From positions 126,730-190,729 of the forward strand of contig NC_043744.1 of NCBI RefSeq assembly GCF_004337985.1: a DNA stretch of 64,000 nucleotides, written 5' to 3'. The notes under the pieces were generated by a model. That model had not been told where the DNA came from. It saw only the letters and a program-made list of their open reading frames with translations, and searched no databases. Each line of letters starts with the position of its first letter. Within the stretch, counting starts at the first letter, position 1. Origin of the DNA: Pyricularia pennisetigena (Eukaryota; Ascomycota; Sordariomycetes; Magnaporthales; Pyriculariaceae). Shown here piece after piece: positions 34,553 to 45,427 of this stretch. The translations under genes were made by a program, and so were the position numbers.

Positions 34553-35112
34553 TGTTAATTATATACGTTAGTTAGCATATGATGGGTTCATTTTTACTCA
34601 TTTATAAGCCACATTAAATAGTGCCGAAATATGGTTATTAAAGCTGTCGGATTTTCTATTATATTTTATATATTGCAAAAATTGCGATTCAAAATATTAG
34701 CCAATGGGGTTTCGCCCTGTGCCGGGTTTAACACCCACCCTGCACCTACGAATTAGCTACCCTATACCGGGCTGAAATTTTCACTAAATCAGCAAATCAA
34801 TACGAACCCAGAAATGGTTTGTATGGAAATAAGGGTCTTTTTTTTAACAACGTATGCAAAATAATTTTTCGGAAAATTGTGTGCGGCACCGGAACTTTTT
34901 GCGGGGTGCGGACCCCCACTTCGAGGTCGGAGAGTATATAAGGGAGATAAAATAAAATGTCCCCCACCAATGAAACAAATTTACCAATCCCAAATTTAGT
35001 GAATAATTTAGTGCATTTAAGCCCTGTAATTACAGGCTTTTACAACGCAACCAGCACCACGCCGCACCTAGGCTAATGCCTAAACCCCTGTTAGCAACCC
35101 ATATTGTTAACA
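34553..35112 (+). repeat. Copia-2 3' LTR (560 bp)
   Basis: TGTTAATTATATACG...CCCATATTGTTAACA. It aligns with 26848-27417 and with the net 559-bp LTR of copy 1. Confidence 0.88.
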
Positions 35113-35897
35113 ATATTTAGTACAAATACGATATTATAGTACAGAAAGGCTATTTAAGGTAACGTAGCGATAGAAAATGCATGTAATTATCGCTTGAAAT
35201 GAATATCTTGCTTATATTTTTATATTAATAAATAATTTATCAAAACCCTTAATAATTCGCCCAGTTATTTGTACAATTAATAACAACCTTCGATGTTGCA
35301 ATTATACTATGTCACTATACGTAAATATTATTTAACTTTCTTCTCAACAATTTGACCAATTCTTCAAATAAAAAGTTATAAAAGCCGATATTTCCAAGCG
35401 GATCTTACGTGGATGGCTGTTAATATACTTTATTTAGTCTCTGAAGCTTTGGTTCTATTATCGTCAAAGTCGGTGAAAATATAAAAGCAATACGCTCGTA
35501 AGTTTTATGCTGTAATACAAATATTACCCATTCGTTCATCAAATTGCTTATATAATCCGGTACCTGTATTAAAATTAGACATACTATCATATATACCTGT
35601 ATAACCCCCTACGCGGAAAAAATGTAAAACTTAGTCGAAAAACAAACATAATATTGGAAAAAATCCAAAATGGAAAAAGAAATAGAAAATATAATACCAT
35701 TATAAGCGGATTAAGGGCTAGTGGTATCGCATTCGCCCAATTATGCGCATAAAAATAAAAATTAAATCGCTGTTAATAGTTTTACCAAATGCTATTTTCA
35801 ACCTATGAACCGTTCATTTTTACGATTTTTATTTATTTCCTTGTAACGGAGTATTAGTTGCCGAATTGACGATTAACCGCCATAAGCGGCGAAATTC

Positions 35898-37753
35898 TAG
35901 TCTCAGGGCTCATCCCTGAAGCCCAGAGCTCCACAATTGATCCACTTCGCTCCACTTCGTGGCTCAATTGCGGCTTTGCAATGTACCTGTGGGTCCATCC
36001 AAAGAACGCTTTGGTTCAGGTCTGAGGACAACTTGTCGATTTTCGCCGTTCATGGCGGTATTTTTGGCCTTTTTTTAACCGAAACTCCTTTATTATTCCA
36101 CAACCATACATAATATTGAAAAAATAAAATATCGTTGAAGATAGCGTTTAATACCGCTATTAGCGCCGATTCGATTGATTTTTTTATTTATTATAATGGC
36201 GGAATTGGATACCACCTGCCCTTAATCCGTTCATGGCGGTACTGTTTTTTCGATTTTTTTTCGATTTTCGATTTTTTTTAATATTATTTTTAATTTTTGA
36301 CCAAATTTTATACATTTTGCACGTGGAGGGTCGTATATATGTATTTATCGTTATGAGAAGTTTTGGTGCTTATATCGGATTATATAAGCAGTTAAATAAG
36401 CGGATAGGTAAAGTATATATTTTTTTATATATAATTTACAATCGAAACTCGTTTTTATCTTTACCAGTTCTAACGATAATAAAACCAAAACTTCAGGAAT
36501 TCGATTACGTATATAGACAAACGTCCACGTTCAATCGTACTTACCATATCGGTTTTGAAAACTGTTTAATAAAAACAAATAGCAAATGCGTATTTTATAA
36601 ATCTTTTTGCTTTATTTAATTAATTTTATATTATTTTTGTTTTGCACCAAAACTTTGTGGTTTTGCACGTGGGGGGTAGCATATAAACACTTAATATAAT
36701 ATTACATTTTTGTACGTATACCTAATTATATAAGCCCTTAAATATGCGGATAGGTAAGGTATATCCAATTTTATATATATTTTACCATCGAAATGCTTTT
36801 ACATTTTTACCAATTCTAATATTAATAAAACCAAGTTTTGAAAAAGTGGATTATATATATAAATAAACGTTAACGTTAAACCCGATTTGCAATACCGGCC
36901 CTTTTTATGTTTTTATATAAAAAAATGCTAAATTTGAGTTTTTTTTATATTTTTTGCTTTATTTAATTAAATAAAGTTTATAAAAAAAGAACTTATATAG
37001 CATCTACTAGCAATTCGATTAAAGAATATATTAAATGAAAATATTTTCATTCTACCAATATTTGCGTAAATTATTTAATTTCTTAACAAACTGTTAATTT
37101 ATATAAGAATATTAATAAAACGTTTGTTTTAATCGATAATTGCATGCACTTTGCAATGTTAGGTTTATTAAGGTATAAAAACTGTAAACTAAACTAAAAT
37201 AATTATTGCATACCATAATTTAAAACAAGAATTAAATATAATAAAAAATTACAGATTTTATTTTATATTTTAATATCTTTCCAAATACAGTAGCTATAAA
37301 GACGCGGCCGGCATTCAAATACTCAGCAAGCTCCAATAAACTTAACGCAAATTACTATATATTTTTTTAATTTTTATTTATTTTTTTATACGAATATTTA
37401 ATTGCATACTATGGGTACACTATTTTTTTTTGCCATTATAATGCGAATATATTGCATTTACCCGCTACAAACGGCAGAATACCACAAATTATCCTTATAT
37501 TAATAAAATAATCATAAGCGATATCGTAATATTAAATATATTATTAAAAATACCGTTATAAACGGCGAAATGCGACAAATTATCGTTGGTGGTACCGCCA
37601 TGAACGGCGAAATGCGACAAAATGTCCTCAGACTAGAACGAGCGCGATTTTTTCGGCCAATGTAATTGGTCGAAAAGCCATGTGGCTGAAAGGTACATGG
37701 AGCGATCGGTCCCCATTGCGAAGCAGGGGGGTCTAGTCTGAGCACTGAGACTA
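35898..37753 (+). mobile_element. TAGTCTCAG-family MULE-like transposon, nonautonomous copy M2
   Basis: A 1,856-bp element with termini TAGTCTCAG/CTGAGACTA and a perfect 9-bp duplication GCGAAATTC (35889-35897, 37754-37762). Ends of about 200 bp are GC-rich and able to form hairpins (for example arms TTTTCGGCCAAT / ATTGGTCGAAAA near 37650-37676). The interior is AT-rich with two diverged tandem units. No transposase. Confidence 0.87.
36318..36980 (+). repeat. Two diverged tandem units inside MULE M2
   Basis: Each unit starts TGCACGTGG (36318 and 36664, period 346 bp) and contains the shared blocks GCGGATAGGTAAAG and TTTTTACCAATT followed by AATAAAACCAAA, then AAAATGCTAAAT and TTTTTGCTTTATTTAATTAA. 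The same pair is present in the other full copies, so the duplication is ancestral to the family. Confidence 0.7.
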
Positions 37754-38134
37754 GCGAAATTCGACAAATTGTCCTCAGACGAGAACGAACGCGTCGTTGG
37801 GTGGACCTAACTCACAGGTATGACCAACGCCGCAATTGAACCACGAAGTGGAGCGAAATGGAACGAGGTGGATCAATTGCGGAGCGTTCGTTCTAGGATG
37901 AGCCCCGAGACTACGTTATTTATTCGCTCCATGTTTTAAAAAGCCGCACTTTAAGATTAAACTTGAACCTATAAATCAAAACGCATAAAATATCCAGGGA
38001 TTTAAAGTTTTCGGCTATGTAGTAGTCAGGGGCCGTAGATAATAATGGAGTTAAACTTTGTTTTTGGATTTTTTAGAGTTTTGGGCTGCAGAGTTCGGAA
38101 TTCAAATATATTACTATATTATATACTATATACC

Positions 38135-38657
38135 CAGTGGTTACCAAAGCCTTCCAAAACCCACCCATAAGGGCCCGCGTTGCGCGAATGGCTGGGGCGG
38201 GCGATCCGCGGGTGGGTTAAATTATTTGTGGGGGGTGGGGGCGGGAAGTGGGCCGGCCCGGCCCAGAAACGAACTCGGGTTATTTTAGCAACCCGAGGGC
38301 CCCGTGCAAAACCCGTAAAACTATATGCTTGGCGTATTAACGTTAAGAATTTCAGTTGATTAACTGGAATACAATATGAAAGATTAGATCCAGAATATAT
38401 AATAAAATTAAATATATTAAACTTTAAATTCATAATGGAAGCTTTTTGGATTATTTATGTTTATATACGTTTTAATATCAAAACCCTCGGGTTACCCAAT
38501 TCGGGTTAAGCCCTCTCGCCCGTGTGCCCCCATTTACCCGCCAAGAGAACCCGTGGGCCTTTATGGGCCTCCGCCAAGAGCCCGTGGCCTAATGGGCCGG
38601 GCCGGGCTAATTCCTTTTCTCGTTTCGGCAGGTCTTACTGGCTACCGATAACCCCTG
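38135..38657. mobile_element. Possible nonautonomous hAT-like element, GC-rich
   Basis: Left end CAGTGGTTACCAAAGCC and right end (reverse complement) CAGGGGTTATCGGTAGCC are imperfect inverted repeats of hAT style. The interior carries repeated GGCCGGCCC and ACCCGAG/CTCGGGT motifs, recalling hAT subterminal motifs. The expected 8-bp target duplication is not evident (TATATACC versus TTTAAATG), so the call is tentative. Its high GC stands out against the RIP-affected repeats. Confidence 0.4.
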
Positions 38658-39040
38658 TTTAAATGTGTATGTAATTCTCATAGCCACGGAGGAAAAACAA
38701 GTTACATGTCTAACAGCCTGCTTGCATATGGCACAATTATGTACCTTCCCCATGTTTGTCGGCTGATTCGGGACTTGCTCTTATCAGAATAATTAGCAGG
38801 GCTGTCGATACTGCACATTCAAATGATTATTAGATTGTATGTGGTTTGAAGATTATAAATATAGGTAACAAATAAATTCTAATACCCTTATTCCAGAGGT
38901 CAAGGACGCAAAAATCAGGATCCCTTTATACCAAGTTGCCTGGAATTGCCTATAAAAAAACCTTATCAATTAGGGGAGTTATTGGCCAACTGAAGCCACC
39001 TTCTATCATATAGATTTTTCTCATTTCTACATCCGTTGCC
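38658..39040 (+). other. Upstream region of the acyltransferase gene
   Basis: Single-copy-looking sequence with moderate GC and no match to the repeats. It contains a TATA-like element at 38951-38958 and no other gene. Confidence 0.5.
38951..38958 (+). promoter_or_regulatory. TATA-like element of the acyltransferase gene
   Basis: TATAAAAA lies 83 bp before the proposed ATG at 39041. A plausible core promoter by position only. Confidence 0.4.
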
Positions 39041-40663
39041 ATGATTTCCCTGAGTTATATCATGTGTGTTCTTAGGGGCATCATTAATAGCTCCCCTAAA
39101 ACCGTACCAACTGACCGGGTGATTCAGTTACCTTTGGTCGACAGCTCGCAGGATATGCGCAACGGTGTGCTACCCCACGCAATGCCGATTGATTTTTTTG
39201 TTGTTGTTGTATTTATAGCTAACATTACACCAATTAGAAATCCTTGTTTGGTCGACATGTTTCTACGATGTGCTGGATGGAGATAAGCTGCGTGATTCCC
39301 TCCAGGAGCTACTCGAAATGGGCAACTGGCGGTCGTTGGGTGGTCGCCTAAGGCTAAATGTAAGAGCTCCTTGCCTCTGACAAGGCTGGCGCTAACGGGT
39401 AGCACAACAATCAAGTCGGCAGGGCGTGTTGAGCTGCATGTGCCAAACCATTTCACCACTGATCGACCTTCGGTGCACTTCACGCAGGAGAGGCACGATT
39501 TAAGCGTGCTAAATCATGAGCTGCGTCACACACTGCCGAGGAACAGCAACATTCCCTTTGTCGTCGATATCAGGGAAACATTTGGCCGGATTCTGGCCGG
39601 ACCAGACGCTCCCCGAAGCTTTGATGATTATATTAATACAGACCGACCAGCCCTGTCGGTTCATGTAATAATCTTCACCGACTGTACCTTTGTCACAATC
39701 GTCTACTCTCACAGTATTGCCGATGGTATGGGTCGGCGAGCTTTAATGGACAACTGGTGCCGGGTTTTACGTGGCGACAAGGCCAGCGTAATGCCCCTGG
39801 CCGACCTTTCCGACGACGTCCTGATGCGGGTTGCCGAAGCGGACAAGTCTAGGCCCAATGAGCGCTATATATGGGAGGACAAGCTGCTCACGGGCTTTTC
39901 GCTGTGGCGATTCATGGCCCGCATAGCCTTTGAAAGCGTCTTTGGCCCGCGCAAGCACTTACAATCCGTCTTCTTGCCGGCGGCGCTTGTGGAATCCCTG
40001 CGGGCGGAGGCACGCTCGGATGGTACCTGTTCTCCGAATCTGACTGACGGTGACATCCTCGCGGCGTGGCTATTGCGACTCTCTCTGGCTCACACCCCAA
40101 CATCGTCGAGAAGACCGCTGTCGATTATAATGGTGGTTGATACTCGTGGGAGACTCCCGAGCTCGTATCTCGATCCAAAACTCGCACGGATATCCAACCA
40201 GTGGGTCTCTGCCTGGATTCCAGTTCAGCTTCGAGAGTTTGTCGACGGAAGCCTGGGGCGCGCTGCGTCGCTCGTGCACGAGACTCTCCGCCCACAACTT
40301 AGCGAGGCGCAGATATCCAAACTAGTACGCTTTGCGATAGAACGCAATGGCACGACGGCATTTTTCGCGGATACAAATGCCGTCATGCTACCAGTATCGA
40401 ACATCGCCAAGGCGCGTTTCCAGGATATTATCGACTTTGGGCCCGCTGTAGTCGCTCCTGGCCTTGACTCCACCCTTTCGGGCACGCCGAGCGGGAAGCC
40501 GGTGTGGACGACGAACGTGATAAGCGGAACTCATACGAGCGGCAATTTGTGCCATATCCAATTTAAAGATCACGCTGGGAATTACTGGGTCACGTTGCAG
40601 GCACCGGGTAAAACGTGGGAAAAGATCAACGAACTGACCCAAACGTTGAATAAACTGACTTAA
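39041..40663 (+). CDS. BAHD/trichothecene-3-O-acetyltransferase-like acyltransferase (PF02458 type), three exons
   Basis: Proposed exons 39041-39164, 39238-39359 and 39416-40663 encode 497 aa, a normal length for fungal transferases that move an acyl group from acyl-CoA to an alcohol or amine of a small molecule. Joining the exons turns three disjoint frames into a typical N-terminus: RVIQLPLVDSSQDMRN, then FYDVLDGDKLRDSLQELLE and GNWRSLGGRLRLN. The catalytic HxxxDG motif is HSIADG (H about residue 181, D185; codons from 39710). The structural DFG motif is present as DFGPA (about 422-424; canonical DFGWG). TDGDILAAWLLR (about 292-303) matches the family's conserved mid-region. ATG 39041 is the first after an in-frame TAG at 39012. 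GC and codon use are unlike the neighbours, and there are no RIP stops. No linked biosynthetic genes are visible, so the substrate is unknown. Confidence 0.85.
39165..39237 (+). other. Intron 1 of the acyltransferase gene (73 bp)
   Basis: Donor GTGTGC, branch-site match GCTAAC at 39218-39223, acceptor ATTAG ending 39237. Removal joins phase 1 to phase 2, creating a GAA codon, and links RVIQLPLVDSSQDMRN to the ILVWSTCFYDVL frame. Confidence 0.7.
39360..39415 (+). other. Intron 2 of the acyltransferase gene (56 bp)
   Basis: Donor GTAAGA, branch site GCTAAC at 39391-39396, acceptor TCAAG ending 39415, phase 0. The alternative acceptor TAG at 39402 gives the wrong frame and lies too near the branch point. 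An AAG acceptor is uncommon but preserves the family-like GGRLRLN-SAGRVELHVP junction. Confidence 0.65.
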
Positions 40664-40774
40664 GTCTGCTAAAAATTCTCGGTTACTGCTACATATCACT
40701 CGCTAAACCATCTTTCACGCACAAAATCTCACAGGATCCTTGAAACAGATTTTGTTTTAGCACATCTGACTTTG

Positions 40775-40780
40775 AATAAA
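40775..40780 (+). terminator. Polyadenylation signal of the acyltransferase gene
   Basis: AATAAA 112 bp after the TAA stop (40661-40663), in a normal fungal 3' UTR position. Confidence 0.45.
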
Positions 40781-41541
40781 TATTTTAACAACGTAGTTCA
40801 TGAGTGTGGATGGATTATATCAGACTACCGCGTATAGGCTTAGTCTCAGTACTCAGACTAGACCCCCCTGCTTCGCAGTGGGGACCGAACGCTCCAAATA
40901 CCTTCAGCCACATGGCTTTTCGACCAATTACATTGGCCGAAAGAACGCGCTCGTTCTAGTCTGAGGACAACTTGTCGCATTTCGCCGTTTATAGCGGGTA
41001 TATATATTGTACGCGCATTATAATTGCAAAAAAGAAATTGAATCACTATAATATGCAATTAAATATGCCAATAGAAAAAAAAATACAAATTATAAAAATA
41101 TAGAATAACCTGCGTTAAATCAGTTGGAGCTTGGTGACTTTTATATAGATAGCCGCGCTGTTATACCTAATGTATTCGGAAAGATATTTAAATATTTAGT
41201 AAAGCTTGTAATTTTTCATTATATTTAATTATAATTTTAAATAATGGTACATAATAATGATTCAAAAGTGAGCTATAATATTTATAGTTGACCGGACCTA
41301 GAGCTATGGAGTGCATGCATTTATCGTTCAAAACAAAATTTTATTAACGTCGGGTACCCCCTGCTCGGCTNCCCCCCCCTGTTCGGCACCCAAAAATAAC
41401 TGTATAGCCACGTTCACCTCTCATGTTCTTTTATAAATATCTCGACCAGTTTTTCACCTTTGGATTTACTTTTTTCTATTCTTTATTCTCCGTTTTCCAA
41501 TAAAGCAATATACCGAAAATCAGCTTATATCTGCAATCGGC

Positions 41542-44500
41542 TAGTCTCAGTGCTCAGACTAAACCCCCTGCTTCGCAATGGGGACCGAACGCTCCATATA
41601 CCTTTTAGCCACATGGTTTTTCGACCAATTGCATTGGCCGAAAAGATCGCGCTCGTTCTAGTCTGAGGACAATTTGTGGCATTTCGCCGTTTATAACGGG
41701 AATAAATATTGTGTTAAAAACAGGCCTTATAAACGCCCTGCGACCGCAGGTTAAAAGCAATTACAGTAGTTGCATTTTTCATGCGCGCAGCCAATTAAAC
41801 AGCGGTATGATTAACATATTATATTTAAAGTATAATAGTAAAAAAAACAGTAAAACCACAGTATGCAATTGAATATTCGAATAAAACATTAAATAAAAAT
41901 AATAAGAATATAAAGTAACCTGCGTTGGATTGATTGGAGCTTAACAGTTCTGTTAATGAAAGCCGCGTCCTTGTAACTAACTTATTTGGAAAGATATCTG
42001 AATGTTAAGTAGAATTTGTATTTTGTTATTATATTTAATTATTATTTCAAATCATAGTATAAAATCCTCGTTCAAGATTTTAATAATAGTGTTGATAATT
42101 TAACGGACTTAAAACTTTAAAGTGCCTGCAATTATCGCTTAAAATAGAGCTTTTATTAATATTTTTACATTATTGATTAATTTATTGAAAAACTGAATAA
42201 TCTACGCAAATATTCGTAAAGGTAAGAGGAATTTTCAAATATCCATTTTGTTAAAAGATGATATATAAAGCTTATTCAACTTTATTTTTATAAACTTTAT
42301 TAAATTCAATAAAGCAAAAAGAAATAGCACAAATTGAAAATTCTTTTATATAAAAAGTAATATAAGCGGGTATTATAATCTGATTTCACGTTGACGCTTG
42401 TTTATATATTTGATTTAGTCCCTGAAAGTTTGGTCTATTTATTGTGAAACTTGGTAACAATATGTAAGCGTTTCGATTGTAAATTATATACAAAATTAAA
42501 TATACTTTACCTATCCGTATATTTAACGGCTTATATAATCGGATATGTGTACCAAACTGTAATATTATACTATATATATTCAAGCCACCTCCCACGTGGA
42601 GAAACCATAAAGTCTAGCCGCAAAACAAAATTAATATAAAATTAATTAAATGAAGTAAGAAGATTTATAAAATATATATTTAGCATTTTGTAATATAAAA
42701 AAGCTTTCAAAGCCATTATTATGAATCGGGTAAGGCCTGGACGCCTTTTTACATACGTTGTCTAATCCCTGAAGCTTTGGTTTCATTCTCGTTAATATTG
42801 GTAAAAATATAAACGACTTTCAATTGTCAATTATAAATAAAAAAGTGTATACATTACCTATCGACTAATTCAACTGCTTATACAATACGGTATATACCCC
42901 CAAGTTTGTTACCACGGTATATGTATATTTACGACCCTTTACGTGCAAAATCATAAAATTTGGTTGAAAATAAAAAGTAATATTAAAAGAAATCGAAAAT
43001 CGAAAAAAAAATCGAAAAAACAGTACCGCCATAAACAGATAAAGGGCAGGTGGTATCCAATTCGGCCGTCATAATAAACAAAGAAATAAATCAAATCGCT
43101 GTTAATAACGGTATTAAACGCTATTTTCTTTTTTTAATATTTTGCGTAATTATAGAATAATAAGGGAGTTTCGGTCGCAAAATGCCAAAAATACCGCCAT
43201 AAACGGCGAAAATCGACAAGTTGTCCTTAAACCTGAACCAGAGCGATTTTTGGACTAACCCACAGGTACATTAGTCTCAATGTTTAAACTAAACCCTCCT
43301 GTTTCGCAATGGGGACCGAGCGCTCCATATACCTTTTAACCACATAGTTTTTCGACCAATTGCATTGGCCGAAAAAATTGCGCTCGTTTTAACCTAAGGA
43401 CAATTTGTCGATTTTCCCCGTTTATGGCCGGTATTTGTACTGTATTTGCACTGGGCATACACTGTATACGTAATGCGAACAATATAACCATTATATACAA
43501 TTAAATATTGGAATAAATAAATGAATAAAAATGGTAAAAGTATAAGGTAACCTGCGTTGCAATAAATGAATTTTTGACAGTTTTTTTAACGCCAAGGCCG
43601 CTGGTATATCTCTTTTAACTATATAAATATTTAAATATTAAATACATTTTTTAATTTTCAATATATATTATTATATTTATAATATTGCCTTTAATATAGA
43701 TATTTGATAAGAAAAAAGTTTGTTATTATAAAAGCGACTTTCAAATTAGCGTGGCTGTGGAAAGTGCATGCGATTATCGCTCAAAATAAATATTATATTA
43801 ATATTCTTCATTTAATCAATATTTTATTTAAAAAATTTCATAATTCGCCCAATTATTTACAAACTGGAAAAAAAGCTTTAATATAGTATTAATAATATTT
43901 TATTATATATAAATGTTTTTTAGCCATTTCTTTACCAATTGTATTTTGTTAACTAATAGAAAAAGTTTAAAAATAGTACAGTTTTACGATTTGTTTTAAT
44001 CAAAAAAGTATAAAAGCCGATATTATAAAACGGACTTAGCCTGGACGCTTATATATATACGTCATCTAATCCCTGAAACTTTGGTTTTATTATCGCTAAA
44101 ATTGGCAAAAATATAAAAGCGTTTCGACTGTAAATTTTATACAAAATTGTATATACCTTACCTATCCGCTTGTTTAACGACTTATATAATCAGGTATATA
44201 TACCAAGGTTTGGTGTACAGCTATTTATACGTGAACCATCCCCCAGCGGTAAAAAGTTTGAAGTTTAATCAACAAATAAAAATAATATAAAAGAAGTTCA
44301 AAAATCGAAATAAAGTCGAAAAAATAATACCGCTATGAGCGGATTAAGGGCAGGGCCTAGCAAATTCGCCCAATTATACATAAAAAAGTATAAATTAAAT
44401 TGTTTTTAATAGCGGTATTAAATGCTAGTTTCAACGGACAAACCGCTTACTTTTACGATTTTCATTGATTTTCTTTTACAACGGAGTGTTGGTCGCCGAA

Positions 44501-44674
44501 TTGACGAATATACCCCCATAAGCGGCGGAAATCGAAAAATTCTTTTTAAACCTAAATTAAAGCGTTTTTTTGGATGGACCCACAGGTACATTGCAAAACC
44601 GTAATTGAGCCACGAAGTGGAGCGAAGTGGATTAATTGTGGAGCTTTGGGCTTTAGGGATAAGTTTTGAAATTA
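41542..44674 (-). mobile_element. MULE-like transposon M7 nested in the pogo element, containing M8
   Basis: Right terminus TAGTCTCAG at 41542; left terminus RIP-altered to TTGAAATTA ending 44674. Flanking 9-mers GCAATCGGC (41533-41541) and GCAATTAAC (44675-44683) differ only by one C-to-T and two G-to-A changes, consistent with RIP after insertion. Sequence follows the 1.8-kb family except for the inserted M8. Confidence 0.75.
43272..44580 (-). mobile_element. MULE-like transposon M8 nested in M7, one terminus lost
   Basis: A second right terminus (TAGTCTCAATGTTTAAACTA) begins at 43272, inside the left-end region of M7. Its own left terminus is not seen: at about 44580 the sequence passes smoothly through ACCCACAGGTACATTGC into M7's end, suggesting loss by recombination between the identical regions. 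The interior is shorter than in other copies. Confidence 0.55.
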
Positions 44675-44683
44675 GCAATTAAC

Positions 44684-45427
44684 GACGTTAATAAGGGCGA
44701 TGTGATTGCAATAACCTCCCTAAAATGGGGAATTGCTAGGTTTACACTTTAAAATCGATTGAAAGGTTTTTAACTTTATAAATCATCATAAAACCCTTTT
44801 TAAAAGCTTTTTACGGAACAGGAAAAACATTTAATTAATTGGATATTTACCCAAACAATTTTCAAGCTTCCGCCAACGTATTAAAAATTACGTTTTTTGG
44901 CCGAACGAATATTTTAAACCGCCGGAAAATAAAAAGTTTTGGAAAACGTTAAATAACCCGTTTTTTGGTTCGTTGTCCAATTTTCAAAGCCTAAAAGCCC
45001 CGTCGAATAAAAAACGCCCGGGTTAATGGGGTCATTACGGAAATAATTAAATTTTGGTGGTTTTATATTATTTACCCCGTTATTAACGGTATCCAACCGG
45101 AAAACCGGTGAAATATGCACGAAAGGAATATAATGGAAAATAAAACATTTAACGGCCTAATATTAGGTTTTAATGGGATTGGGCCGTTATAGCAAAAAAA
45201 ACCCGGAACGCGGGTTGGACGATTATAATCGAATATATATCGGTTACGGGTATTATTTTTCCTCCCTTTATTTTATTTAAAAGAAAACGTAGAATACTAA
45301 TGATTTCCAAGGGATTTGAACCTTTTCCATAATTGGTAATTTTATATAACCGAAAACGGGTAAACAATTAACGAAACAATTATCGAATAATTAGAAAAAG
45401 TGTTTATTCCGTATATTTAACCCAATA
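44684..45427 (+). pseudogene. pogo-like transposase, 5' part (before Copia-1 insertion)
   Basis: Readable pieces are DVNKGDVIAITSLKWGIARF (N-terminal helix-turn-helix), LIGYLPKQFSSFRQRIKNYV (second DNA-binding domain) and GIQPENR...NGLILGFNG (about 45085-45175, the block carrying the first catalytic Asp in relatives, GIQPENRWNMDE). RIP-type stops and at least one frameshift are present. A short N-terminal piece (PKISLYLQS) lies before M7 at about 41510. Pogo transposases cut and paste the element at TA. This copy is dead. Confidence 0.75.

Larger units (their letters stand above)
26848..35112 (+). mobile_element. Copia-2 retrotransposon copy 2, most complete copy
   Basis: 5' LTR 26848-27417, primer-binding site from 27418, leader, gag (28197-29498), pol (about 29505-33420), a 3' UTR containing an inverted solo LTR (33431-33990) and a tRNA-like sequence (34270-34354), polypurine tract (34541-34552) and 3' LTR (34553-35112). 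The candidate 5-bp duplications ATTTC and ATATT match only partly, so the target site is not certain. Many RIP-type stops show the element is dead. Confidence 0.85.
35113..37913 (-). mobile_element. Reverse MULE-like element M5, host of M2
   Basis: 35113-35897 and 37754-37913 together read as a diverged reverse copy of the 1.8-kb MULE, ending in a RIP-altered terminus CGAGACTA at 37913. The other terminus is missing, apparently cut by the Copia-2 LTR at 35112. Sequence between is occupied by M2. Confidence 0.65.

Noticed and set aside
37512..37745. Recurring ORF with LRLDPPASQWGPSAPCTFQP at the right end of each MULE copy (15792, 18440, 37512, 60972, 62756)
   Set aside because: It lies in the conserved GC-rich subterminal sequence, has different starts and ends in each copy and crosses the hairpin; more likely a by-product of sequence conservation than a gene.
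39124..40485. Several overlapping minus- and plus-strand ORFs within the acyltransferase locus
   Set aside because: They overlap the well-supported acyltransferase exons and lack any family resemblance; they are out-of-frame readings of GC-rich coding DNA.
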